Position numbers and translations under genes: made by a program
The notes under the pieces: generated by a model
Database searches by the model: none
What the model saw: only the letters and a program-made list of their open reading frames with translations
Told to the model about the DNA's origin: nothing
Shown: positions 14,305 through 20,888 of the stretch, one piece after another
How positions within the stretch are numbered: the stretch's first letter is position 1
How the letters are laid out: every line of letters starts with the position of its first letter
Origin: Gammaproteobacteria bacterium
Lineage (GTDB): Bacteria; Pseudomonadota; Gammaproteobacteria; Steroidobacterales; Steroidobacteraceae
DNA length: 20,888 bases
NCBI GenBank assembly: GCA_025350345.1
Contig: JANXYA010000133.1
Span: 1 to 20,888 of the forward strand
Reading direction: 5' to 3'

Positions 14305-15198
14305 ATGACCAGCGATTCGAATCCGACCGGCGACTGGTCGGCAGCGATGCAGAAGGCCCAGGCCGACATGCTGCGCCAGTGGACCGAGATGAGCCAGGCC
14401 TGGGCAGCCGCCGGGGCCGCTGGAGCCGGCGCTCAAGCCGCAGCGGGCGCCGCCATCGCCCCAGGTGGTAGTCCCGAGGATCTGGGGCGGGCCTTTCTGC
14501 AGCAATGCGAGCGCTATCTGGGCGTATCCGGTGCGTTGTGGGAGCTCCTGAACCGCTCCACGGCGATCCCCGATCCGGATCAGCGCAGCCGCCAGTTCAC
14601 GGACGGGCTGGCCGGATTGCAGCAGCAGTTTGCCAGCCTGTGGGGCACAGCGGCCCTGGGAGCATCTCCGGCCATGGGCTTCGGCATGCCCGGCATGGGT
14701 GGCGCGCCGGGAATGGGCATGATGCCGGGGATGGGTGGGCTGAGCGGGATGGACGGCCTGTTCAATGTGCCCGCGCTGGGCCCGGCACGCGAACAGCAGG
14801 AATCCTGGCAGCGCCTGCTGCAGCTGGGCGCCCGCAGCACGCAGGCGCAGGCGCAGCTCAGCGGCCAATGGAACGATATCATCGGCAGGGCCCTGCGCGA
14901 GCTGGGCGAGCGCCTGGCGCCCCGGCTGAAGGGCGGCACGCCGCCCGCTTCGATGAAGGAGGTCTATGACCTGTGGGTCGATGCCGCCGAGGGCGTCTAC
15001 GCGCAGGCGGCGCGCGGTGCGGCTTTCGTGCAGGCGCAGGCGGAACTCACCAATGCACTGAGCCAGCTGCGCAGTGCGCAGCGGGAACTGGTGGAGCAAT
15101 GGACGAAGCAGTTTGATCTGCCCACGCGCGCGGAACTCAACAGCATCCATCAGCAGCTCAAGGAGCTGAAGGCGGCCCTGGCCGGCGCGCGGGGCTGA
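14305..15198 (+). CDS. phaE: Class III poly(3-hydroxyalkanoate) synthase subunit PhaE
   Basis: The ATG at 14305 follows GGAGG. The 297-residue product has PhaE features: an N-terminal helix MQKAQADMLRQWTEMSQAW, a central QESWQRLLQLGARSTQAQAQ segment, and the conserved stretch PPASMKEVYDLWVDAAEGVY leading into a C-terminal helix (TRAELNSIHQQLKELKAAL). PhaE is the non-catalytic partner that activates class III PhaC on the surface of PHA granules. Its length is shorter than the roughly 360 residues of some homologues. Residues 123-151 form an unusual Met/Gly-rich segment with MPGMGG repeats. It lies 3 bases before phaC. Confidence 0.9.
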   Translation: MTSDSNPTGDWSAAMQKAQADMLRQWTEMSQAWAAAGAAGAGAQAAAGAAIAPGGSPEDLGRAFLQQCERYLGVSGALWELLNRSTAIPDPDQRSRQFTDGLAGLQQQFASLWGTAALGASPAMGFGMPGMGGAPGMGMMPGMGGLSGMDGLFNVPALGPAREQQESWQRLLQLGARSTQAQAQLSGQWNDIIGRALRELGERLAPRLKGGTPPASMKEVYDLWVDAAEGVYAQAARGAAFVQAQAELTNALSQLRSAQRELVEQWTKQFDLPTRAELNSIHQQLKELKAALAGARG

Positions 15199-15201
15199 AG
15201 C

Positions 15202-16260
15202 GTGCCGGCCGCCGAAGAGCCGTCAACACCGCTCCAGGAGTTGGGCGAACTCCAGGGCAAGATCGCGGCGACCTATCAATCGCTCCAGGCCGCGTCCGCG
15301 GTGAGTTTCGGCTGCTCGGAAAAAGACGCGGTCTATCGCGAAGACAAGCTGACGCTGTATCACTACCGGCCCATCGCGCCGAGCGCCAAGTTGCCGCCGG
15401 TGCTGATCGTCTATGCGCTGGTGAATCGCCCCTACATGATGGACCTGCAGCCCGATCGTTCGCTGATCCGCCGGCTGCTCGAACTGGGCCTCGACCTCTA
15501 CCTCATCGACTGGGGGTATCCCGACGGCGCGGACCGCTTTACCGACCTGAACGATTACATCAACGGTTATATCCACCGCTGCCTGGGCGTGGTGCTGCGC
15601 GAACACCAGCTGGAGTCGACCACGTTGCTCGGCGTCTGCCAGGGCGGCACCTTCAGCCTGTGCTACAGCGCGCTGCATCCCGAGCGCGTGCGCAACCTCA
15701 TCACCATGGTGACGCCCGTTGATTTCCAGACCAGCGACAACCTGCTGTCGAAGTGGGTGCAGAGCATCGATGTCGACGCGCTCGTCGCGGCGCACGGCAT
15801 CGTGCCCGGCGAGGTGCTGAACGCCGCCTATGTGTCGCTGATGCCCTTCCGCCTGCTGCAGCAGAAGTACGTCAACCTCCTCGATGGCGGGAGCGACCAG
15901 GCGCAGATCGACAACTTCATGCGCATGGAGAAGTGGATCTTCGACAGCCCGGGGCAGGCCGGCGCCGCGTTCGCCCAGTTCGCCCGCTGGTTCTTCAAGG
16001 AAAATCGCCTGCTGAAGGGCACGCTCGAGATCGGCGGTCGCCGCGTGGACCTCCGGCAGCTGACCCAGCCGCTGCTGAACATCTACGCCAAGCAGGATCA
16101 TCTCGTCCCGCCCACCGCTTCGACTCCACTGGAGGGCCTCGTCGGCAGCAAGGATTACCTGGCACTCGGCCTGGATGTGGGCCACATCGGCATGTACGTC
16201 AGCGGCCGCGCGCAGCGCGAGCTGCCACAGGCGATCGCTCTCTGGCTGCAGAGGCGCTGA
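15202..16260 (+). CDS. phaC: Class III poly(3-hydroxyalkanoate) synthase subunit PhaC
   Basis: This 352-residue alpha/beta-hydrolase-fold protein has the length of class III PhaC (about 355). The lipase-like box reads GVCQGG with nucleophile C146. The charge-relay residues are D299 (AKQDHLVPP) and H328 (VGHIGMY), each exactly three positions before C149, D302 and H331 of the Allochromatium vinosum enzyme. Typical motifs VYALVNRPYMMDLQPDRSL, DLYLIDWGYPDGADR and MVTPVDF are present. It polymerises 3-hydroxyacyl-CoA, mostly short-chain, into granules together with PhaE. Translation starts at a GTG 3 bases after the phaE stop, with only a weak ribosome site, so it is probably coupled to phaE. Confidence 0.96.
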   Translation: MPAAEEPSTPLQELGELQGKIAATYQSLQAASAVSFGCSEKDAVYREDKLTLYHYRPIAPSAKLPPVLIVYALVNRPYMMDLQPDRSLIRRLLELGLDLYLIDWGYPDGADRFTDLNDYINGYIHRCLGVVLREHQLESTTLLGVCQGGTFSLCYSALHPERVRNLITMVTPVDFQTSDNLLSKWVQSIDVDALVAAHGIVPGEVLNAAYVSLMPFRLLQQKYVNLLDGGSDQAQIDNFMRMEKWIFDSPGQAGAAFAQFARWFFKENRLLKGTLEIGGRRVDLRQLTQPLLNIYAKQDHLVPPTASTPLEGLVGSKDYLALGLDVGHIGMYVSGRAQRELPQAIALWLQRR

Positions 16261-16262
16261 GC

Positions 16263-17654
16263 ATGCAGTCACGGAACGGGCGTGTCGAGACTGAACCGGG
16301 CACCGCGCGCCTGCGTGAGTTGGACCTGGCCCATCACCTGCCGGCACAGCAGAACTACCGCCTGATGCAGGCGCTCGGCGGGAGCCGCATCATCACGCGC
16401 GCGGAAGGCTGCTATATCTACGACGCCGACGGCGTGGCGATCCTCGACGGCATGGCCGGGCTGTGGTGCGTGAACGTGGGCTACGGGCGCGCCGAACTCG
16501 CCGAGGTGGCGCGCGCGCAGCTGCTGCAGCTGCCCTTCTACAATACCTTCTTCCGCACCGCGACCGCGCCGACGGTAATGCTGGCGGCCAGGATTGCCGC
16601 GCTCACGGGCGGCGAGCTGCAGCACGTGTTCTTCAGCAACTCGGGATCCGAGGCCAACGACACGGCCTTCCGCCTGGCGCGCCACTACTGGGACCTGCGC
16701 GGCCAGAGGCAGCGCAAGATCTTCATCAGCCGCTGGAATGCCTATCACGGTTCCACCGTCGCGGGCGTGAGCCTGGGCGGCATGAAGCTCATGCACGCGC
16801 AGGGCGACCTGCCGATTCCCGGCGTCGAGCACGTCATGCAGCCCTACCAGTTTGGCGACGGTTTTGGCGAGAGCGAAGCGGCCTTCGCGGCGCGGGCCGC
16901 GGACGCGCTCGAGCAGCGGATCCTGAAGCTCGGGCCGGAGCGGGTCGCGGCCTTCATCGGCGAGCCGGTGCAGGGCGCCGGCGGCGTGATCATTCCGCCG
17001 GCCGGCTATTGGGAGCGGGTGGGGGCGATCTGCAGCAAGTACGGGGTCCTGCTGATCTGCGATGAGGTGATCTGCGGTTTTGGGCGCCTGGGCCGCTGGT
17101 TCGGCTACCAGCATTACGGCCTGCGCCCCGACATCGTGACCATGGCCAAGGGGCTCTCATCCGGGTATCTGCCGATCTCCGCCACGGTCGTCTCGCATCC
17201 GATCGTCGAACTGCTGCGCGAGAAGGACAGCGAGTTCTTCCATGGCTTCACCTACTCGGGCCACCCGACCTGCGCGGCGGTCGCGCTCCGCAACATCGAG
17301 ATCATCGAGCGCGAGGGACTGGTGGCGCGCGTCGCCAACGAGATCGGCCCGTATTTCACCCGGGCCCTGCAACGGCTCCGTTCGCACGCGATGGTCGGGG
17401 AGGTGCGCTCACTCGGTCTGATCGGCGCCGTGGAGATCGTGCGCCAGGCCGGCACGAACCTGCGCTTCGGCGACAAGGAGGGCACGGCCGGACCTGTGCT
17501 GCGCGATCGGTGTATCGCCAACGGACTGATGGTGCGCGCGGTGCGCGACACGATCGTGATCTGCCCGCCGCTCATCATCACGCCCGCGGAGGTCGACCGC
17601 CTGGTGGCGATCCTCGACCAGTCGCTCACTGAGGCCGCGGCGCTGCTCGCCTAG
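16263..17654 (+). CDS. Class III PLP-dependent aminotransferase (omega-aminotransferase type)
   Basis: The 463-residue product starts at the ATG at 16263, 2 bases after the phaC stop, with AGAGGCG upstream; the same frame is open back to 15753 but that part is a phaC shadow. Fold-type I class III features are clear: the GLWCVNVGYG entry, FSNSGSEAN (phosphate binding, about 125-132), YHGST (161-165), GEPVQGAGG, the cofactor aspartate D267 in ICDEVICGFGR, the Schiff-base lysine K296 in TMAKGLSSGY, and T330 in FTYSGHP. It most resembles aminotransferases acting on beta-alanine, putrescine or other omega-amines with pyruvate; the substrate is not determinable. Placement behind phaC suggests a link between amine catabolism and storage carbon, as inference. 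Confidence 0.92.
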   Translation: MQSRNGRVETEPGTARLRELDLAHHLPAQQNYRLMQALGGSRIITRAEGCYIYDADGVAILDGMAGLWCVNVGYGRAELAEVARAQLLQLPFYNTFFRTATAPTVMLAARIAALTGGELQHVFFSNSGSEANDTAFRLARHYWDLRGQRQRKIFISRWNAYHGSTVAGVSLGGMKLMHAQGDLPIPGVEHVMQPYQFGDGFGESEAAFAARAADALEQRILKLGPERVAAFIGEPVQGAGGVIIPPAGYWERVGAICSKYGVLLICDEVICGFGRLGRWFGYQHYGLRPDIVTMAKGLSSGYLPISATVVSHPIVELLREKDSEFFHGFTYSGHPTCAAVALRNIEIIEREGLVARVANEIGPYFTRALQRLRSHAMVGEVRSLGLIGAVEIVRQAGTNLRFGDKEGTAGPVLRDRCIANGLMVRAVRDTIVICPPLIITPAEVDRLVAILDQSLTEAAALLA

Positions 17655-18793
17655 TGTCGCTCGCTCTTTCCACCCTGATCTATGAGTGGCGCCGCTACCT
17701 GGCCGCCGTCGTCGCGCTCGCCGTAGCGGGCCTGCTCGTGCTCGCGATGACCGGCATGTTCATGGGGATGAGCAAGTCCTTCACGGCCACCATCGATCGC
17801 TCGCCGGCCCAGGTCATGATCCTGCCGCCGGAGGCAGACAGCCTTTTCGGCAACAATTCCGGCCAGCCCCGCCGCAACATTCCGGAAGTCTACGAGCATC
17901 CCGACGTACTGGAAGTCCAGCCGTTGAACGAGAACTGGGCCTTCTGGTCCAACTTCCCCAAGGAAGGCCAGACCGCCAAGGGCAACGGCGTTCAGGTCGT
18001 CGTCGTCGATCCGGTCAAGGGCGCCGTTACCCTCCCCAACGATTTTGGCGATGACATTGTGCAGGCGCTGCAGGAGCCCTATGCGGTGGTCGTGGATCGC
18101 TCCAGCCTCGCCAAGCTGGGCGTACAAGCAGGCGATAAGGCCAAAATGAACGGCATTACGGTCTGGGTGCGTGCGATCACGGCAGGGTATCCATCCATGT
18201 TCAATTCCATGGTTTTCCTGTCGCGTCAGACGGCCAAGCTGCTATTCCATGTTGATGATGGCCCGCGTGTCGGCCCGCTGCTGGTCAAGATCAAGGATCC
18301 GTCACGCGCCCGGCAGGTGGCGGCGGAATTGAATGTCCTCGGCAAGGGCCAGTTCAAGGCCTGGTCGCGCGAAGATCTGTCCGAAGTCAACCAGAGATCG
18401 ATGCTGAAAGAAGGCGGCATCGTCGTGATGATCGGTTTCGCCGTCGTCGTCGGCGCGTTCATCGGTATCGTCATCACCTGGCAAACCCTGCAAGGTGCGC
18501 TGCTCGCGAACATCAAGGAGTTCGCGAGCCTGCGGGCGCTCGGAGTCTCGATGGGGAGCCTGCGCCTGATCGTGATGGAACTGAGTCTGTGGGTCGGCCT
18601 GGCCGGGCTCGCCCTCACCGCGGTTCTTACCGGTATCGTCGGGGTCCTGGCCAGGGCTTCCGGCGTGCCAATGGATTTTCCTCTGTTCGTCGATATACCC
18701 GTGGCCGTCACGCTGCTGCTCATCGCCGCCCTGTCGGGCGTGCTGTCGCTCGGCATCCTGAAGAAGAGCCAACCGGCGGATCTGCTGCGATGA
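17654..18793 (+). CDS. FtsX-type ABC transporter permease (DevC/MacB-like)
   Basis: The GTG at 17654 shares a base with the aminotransferase TAG (TAGTG). The 379-residue protein has an N-terminal helix (about 16-38), a periplasmic domain of about 210 residues (ATIDRSPAQVMILPPEADSLFG onwards), and three C-terminal helices at about 251-275, 305-335 and 347-370, the FtsX arrangement. The segment ASLRALGVSMGSLRLIVMEL is the conserved cytoplasmic loop that contacts the ATPase. Length and layout match DevC-type permeases (about 385 residues) rather than full MacB fusions. With the following ATPase and membrane-fusion lipoprotein it makes a tripartite exporter. The substrate is unknown. Confidence 0.88.
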   Translation: MSLALSTLIYEWRRYLAAVVALAVAGLLVLAMTGMFMGMSKSFTATIDRSPAQVMILPPEADSLFGNNSGQPRRNIPEVYEHPDVLEVQPLNENWAFWSNFPKEGQTAKGNGVQVVVVDPVKGAVTLPNDFGDDIVQALQEPYAVVVDRSSLAKLGVQAGDKAKMNGITVWVRAITAGYPSMFNSMVFLSRQTAKLLFHVDDGPRVGPLLVKIKDPSRARQVAAELNVLGKGQFKAWSREDLSEVNQRSMLKEGGIVVMIGFAVVVGAFIGIVITWQTLQGALLANIKEFASLRALGVSMGSLRLIVMELSLWVGLAGLALTAVLTGIVGVLARASGVPMDFPLFVDIPVAVTLLLIAALSGVLSLGILKKSQPADLLR

Positions 18794-19503
18794 GCCGACT
18801 CGCCATCGACGCCCGGGGCCTGAGCAAGGCTTACAAGATCGGCAAGCTGCGTCAGCAGGTCCTTAAGGATGTCGCCTTCAATGCCTATCATGGCCAGGTC
18901 ACCATGGTCATGGGGCCGTCCGGGTCCGGCAAGTCAACCCTGATCGCGGCGTTGTCCGGACTCATGAGGCCCGATGAGGGCGAGGTGCTGGCGCTGGGCG
19001 AAAACCTGTGGAAGAAGCGCGCCGGCAAGATCGACAAGTTCCGGCTCGACCATTGCGGCTTCATCTTCCAGGGTTTCAACCTCTTTCCGTCCCTGGATGC
19101 CACCGAGCAGGTCGTGCAGGTGCTCAAGTATTGCGGAGTGAGCAAACGGGAATCACGCACCCGTGCCAGGGCGGTACTGGAGACGGTGGGCCTGGGCCAA
19201 CGCCTGCACCAGAAGCCGGCCGAACTGTCCGGCGGCGAGAAGCAGCGCGTCGCCATCGCGCGCGCGCTGGCCAAGGCGCCGTCGCTGATCTTCGCCGATG
19301 AGCCGACTTCCGCGCTGGATTCTGTCAACGGGCAAGTCGTGATCAGCTTGCTCCACCAGGCGGCGAAAGAAAGGGGAGCCGCCATCGTGGTCGTCACCCA
19401 CGATCCGCGTCTGGAACCCCACGCCGATCGCATCATCCACATGGAAGACGGCAAGATCCTGAACGATCAGATGATCTCGGAACCCCCATCGTTTCACGAC
19501 TGA
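18790..19503 (+). CDS. ABC transporter ATP-binding protein (MacB/LolD/DevA type)
   Basis: The 237-residue ATPase starts at an ATG overlapping the permease stop (ATGA). Walker A is GPSGSGKST (42-50), the Q-loop Q94 lies in FIFQGFNLFPSL, the signature is LSGGEKQR (146-153), Walker B is LIFADEPTSALD from 166, and the switch histidine is H204 in VVTHDPR. GFNLFPSLDATEQV and the overall length place it in the MacB/LolD/DevA group that drives FtsX-type permeases without crossing substrate through the inner membrane. All catalytic residues are present. A longer in-frame start at 18589 overlaps the permease and is not needed. Confidence 0.95.
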   Translation: MSRLAIDARGLSKAYKIGKLRQQVLKDVAFNAYHGQVTMVMGPSGSGKSTLIAALSGLMRPDEGEVLALGENLWKKRAGKIDKFRLDHCGFIFQGFNLFPSLDATEQVVQVLKYCGVSKRESRTRARAVLETVGLGQRLHQKPAELSGGEKQRVAIARALAKAPSLIFADEPTSALDSVNGQVVISLLHQAAKERGAAIVVVTHDPRLEPHADRIIHMEDGKILNDQMISEPPSFHD

Positions 19504-19522
19504 GGCCACCGCGGGAAAAGCC

Positions 19523-20482
19523 ATGCCTTGCAAGTTCACTTCGTCGATGACTGTGGTGATGTTGAGTGCGAGCGCGCTGCTGCTCACGGCGTGCCATCCG
19601 GGCGCGCCTGGGGACAAGGGGGCCGCTGTGCCACCGCCGTCGCCCTACGCGACGATTTCCAATGGCAAGATTGACATTGAAGGCGGGATCGTCGAGGTGG
19701 CGGCCCGCAGCCCGGGCGTGATCAGGGAGGTGATGGTGCAGGAGGGCGACACGGTCAGGAAGGGGCAGGTTCTGGCCCGCCAGGAAGACGACGAGTACGT
19801 GCTGGCGGCCAACAGCGCCAGTGCTGCGGTGGCACAGGCGCAGAGCCAGCTGGCCCTGACCCAGGTCAATCTCACGACTGCGCAGCGCGAATACGCGCGC
19901 CTCGAGGCGCTGGTGCACGCAAATCTCGTGTCCCAGCAGCAGCTCGATCAGGCGCGCGATGCCATTGCCACCGCGCAGGCGCAGCTGGCGGCGCTGCAGG
20001 CGGCCGTGCTGACGGCGCGGGCGCAGCTGGCCCAGGCAGAATATAACAAGGACCTGACGATCATCCGCGCGCCGATGGACGGCAAGATCATTCGCCGCTA
20101 CGCCAACCCCGGCGCGGGCGCTTCAACGCTCAACGTCTCGAACATGTTCGACCTCGAGCCGGCGATCCCGCATATCGTTCGCGCCGAGATCGTCGAGAGC
20201 GCCATTCCGGACGTGCACGTCGATCAGGAGGCGGAGATCGTGCCCGAGGCGGATCCCAGCAAGCTCGCCGTGGGTCACGTGATTCGCATCGCGGCGACTT
20301 TCGGTGCGCGCAAGCTGAAGTCCGACACCGCCAACGAGGCGAGCGATGAGCGCGTGGTGGAGGTGGTGGTCTCGGCCGACAACACGCCGTTCCTGATCGG
20401 CCAGCGCGTCCTGGTCAAGTTCATGAAGCCCGGCGAAAAAGCCGGCGCACTACGGACGGCGCTCGCTCCGCCCCGGCCCTGA
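19523..20482 (+). CDS. Lipid-anchored membrane-fusion protein (HlyD/DevB family)
   Basis: The 319-residue product carries a lipoprotein signal ending LLLTAC with acylated C24, so it is anchored to a membrane rather than by a helix. It has a split lipoyl-like domain (GGIVEVAARSPGVIREVMVQ, GDTVRKGQVLARQ; and IIRAPMDGKIIRRYANPGA), separated by a long Ala/Gln-rich coiled-coil hairpin at about residues 90-175. A beta-barrel region follows (HVDQEAEIVPEADP; FLIGQRVLVKF). It would bridge the FtsX permease and an outer-membrane channel. No TolC-type gene follows; the next gene is convergent. It starts 19 bases after the ATPase stop and completes the exporter. Confidence 0.9.
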   Translation: MPCKFTSSMTVVMLSASALLLTACHPGAPGDKGAAVPPPSPYATISNGKIDIEGGIVEVAARSPGVIREVMVQEGDTVRKGQVLARQEDDEYVLAANSASAAVAQAQSQLALTQVNLTTAQREYARLEALVHANLVSQQQLDQARDAIATAQAQLAALQAAVLTARAQLAQAEYNKDLTIIRAPMDGKIIRRYANPGAGASTLNVSNMFDLEPAIPHIVRAEIVESAIPDVHVDQEAEIVPEADPSKLAVGHVIRIAATFGARKLKSDTANEASDERVVEVVVSADNTPFLIGQRVLVKFMKPGEKAGALRTALAPPRP

Positions 20483-20492
20483 TCCCAAGGGC

Positions 20493-20888
20493 TCAGCCGC
20501 GCACGTAGCCGCCGGGCGCGTCGCACAGCGGCGGGAAGCCCGCTGCGGAATTTCCCAGCGGCGGCGGCGCCACCCTGTCGGGTGAAGAGTGCTCCGCCAG
20601 CCATCGTTGCCAGGTCGGCCACCAGGAGCCGGCGCAGACTTCGGCCTCGGCCAGGTATTGCTCCGGGCTCAGCGTGGCGGTCGCATCCTGCCATCTGAGC
20701 TTGCGGTGCCGGCGCTTCGGGTTGACCGGGCCGCTGATGATGCCTGCATTGTGCCCGCCGCTCGTCAGCACGAAGCTGAAATCGCTCGAGCGCGTCAGCG
20801 AGCGGGTCTTGTAGGCGGAGCGCCAGGGCGCGACGTGATCGGTCTCGGTACCAACCACGAACATCGGCACGCTGATCCTCTGCAGTTC
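20493..20888 (-). CDS. phaC: C-terminus of a class I-type poly(3-hydroxyalkanoate) synthase, start beyond window edge
   Basis: The frame is open from the right edge to a TGA at 20495, giving 131 residues of a larger protein. The sequence FVVGTETDHVAPWRSAY contains the catalytic aspartate, and LTSGGHNAGIISGP contains the catalytic histidine, of class I (or II) PhaC. The tail, with GSWWPTWQRWLAEHS and FPPLCDAPGGYV, is the usual class I ending. The active-site cysteine lies outside the window. It differs clearly from the class III PhaC at 15202-16260, so this strain encodes two PHA synthases of different classes. Its stop is 10 bases from the membrane-fusion gene stop, with no terminator visible between them. 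Confidence 0.92.
   Translation of the reverse strand, partial: ELQRISVPMFVVGTETDHVAPWRSAYKTRSLTRSSDFSFVLTSGGHNAGIISGPVNPKRRHRKLRWQDATATLSPEQYLAEAEVCAGSWWPTWQRWLAEHSSPDRVAPPPLGNSAAGFPPLCDAPGGYVRG

Noticed and set aside
14692..14757. DNA-level tandem repeat in phaE
   Set aside because: The MPGMGG units are similar at the protein level but their codons differ, so it is not an array of identical DNA repeats.
15223..16347. Minus-strand open frame of 374 codons opposite phaC
   Set aside because: It is antisense to phaC, whose catalytic residues are all in place; the shadow shows no domain.

Overview
The window is a GC-rich, gene-dense bacterial chromosome segment, most likely from a gammaproteobacterium. 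This rests on a class III PHA synthase pair (PhaE/PhaC), a classical azurin, a proteobacterial PII protein and several lipoprotein and outer-membrane proteins. I cannot assign it to order level. There are no tRNA or rRNA genes, CRISPR arrays, transposases or phage genes. By eye only the short secreted gene at 6235-6759 and part of the intergenic region before 4200 look less GC-rich than the rest.

Layout, left to right. (1) 1-2006, minus strand: an ECF sigma factor, a small membrane protein that is probably its anti-sigma factor, and an exported beta-repeat membrane protein cut by the left edge. (2) 2169-4024, minus strand: a fused mono-heme cytochrome/beta-barrel outer-membrane protein whose stop codon overlaps the start of an azurin gene. 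This pair has the parts needed for electron transfer across the outer membrane. (3) 4025-4690: a 666-base divergent intergenic region with an inverted 14-bp motif. (4) 4691-6759, plus strand: a lipoprotein of six DUF5666 repeats, a strong hairpin, and a six-cysteine secreted orphan. (5) 6923-8927, minus strand: a second ECF sigma / anti-sigma / beta-repeat (DUF4097) operon. (6) 8960-9979: an EamA-family permease. Its ATG overlaps, on the other strand, the ATG of a ParB-like gene. (7) 9978-12619, plus strand: ParB-like protein, a SulP anion transporter overlapping it by 4 bases, and a PII protein. (8) 12616-14223, minus strand: a DUF3014 membrane protein followed by a putative lipoprotein that converges on the PII gene. 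(9) 14305-20482, plus strand: phaE, phaC, a class III aminotransferase, and an ABC exporter (FtsX-type permease, ATPase, lipid-anchored membrane-fusion protein), tightly packed and probably one transcript at least through the ATPase. (10) 20493-20888, minus strand: the C-terminus of a second, class I-type PHA synthase.

Reading across the window: two sigma/anti-sigma modules each drive an exported protein made of short beta repeats. A probable copper/heme electron-transfer pair and a repeat lipoprotein lie between them. The right third is a carbon-storage region with two different PHA synthases facing each other across an ABC exporter. The observation most worth follow-up is the fused cytochrome-porin/azurin pair. 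Its architecture recalls the Cyc2-type iron-oxidation proteins, but orthology cannot be settled from the sequence alone.
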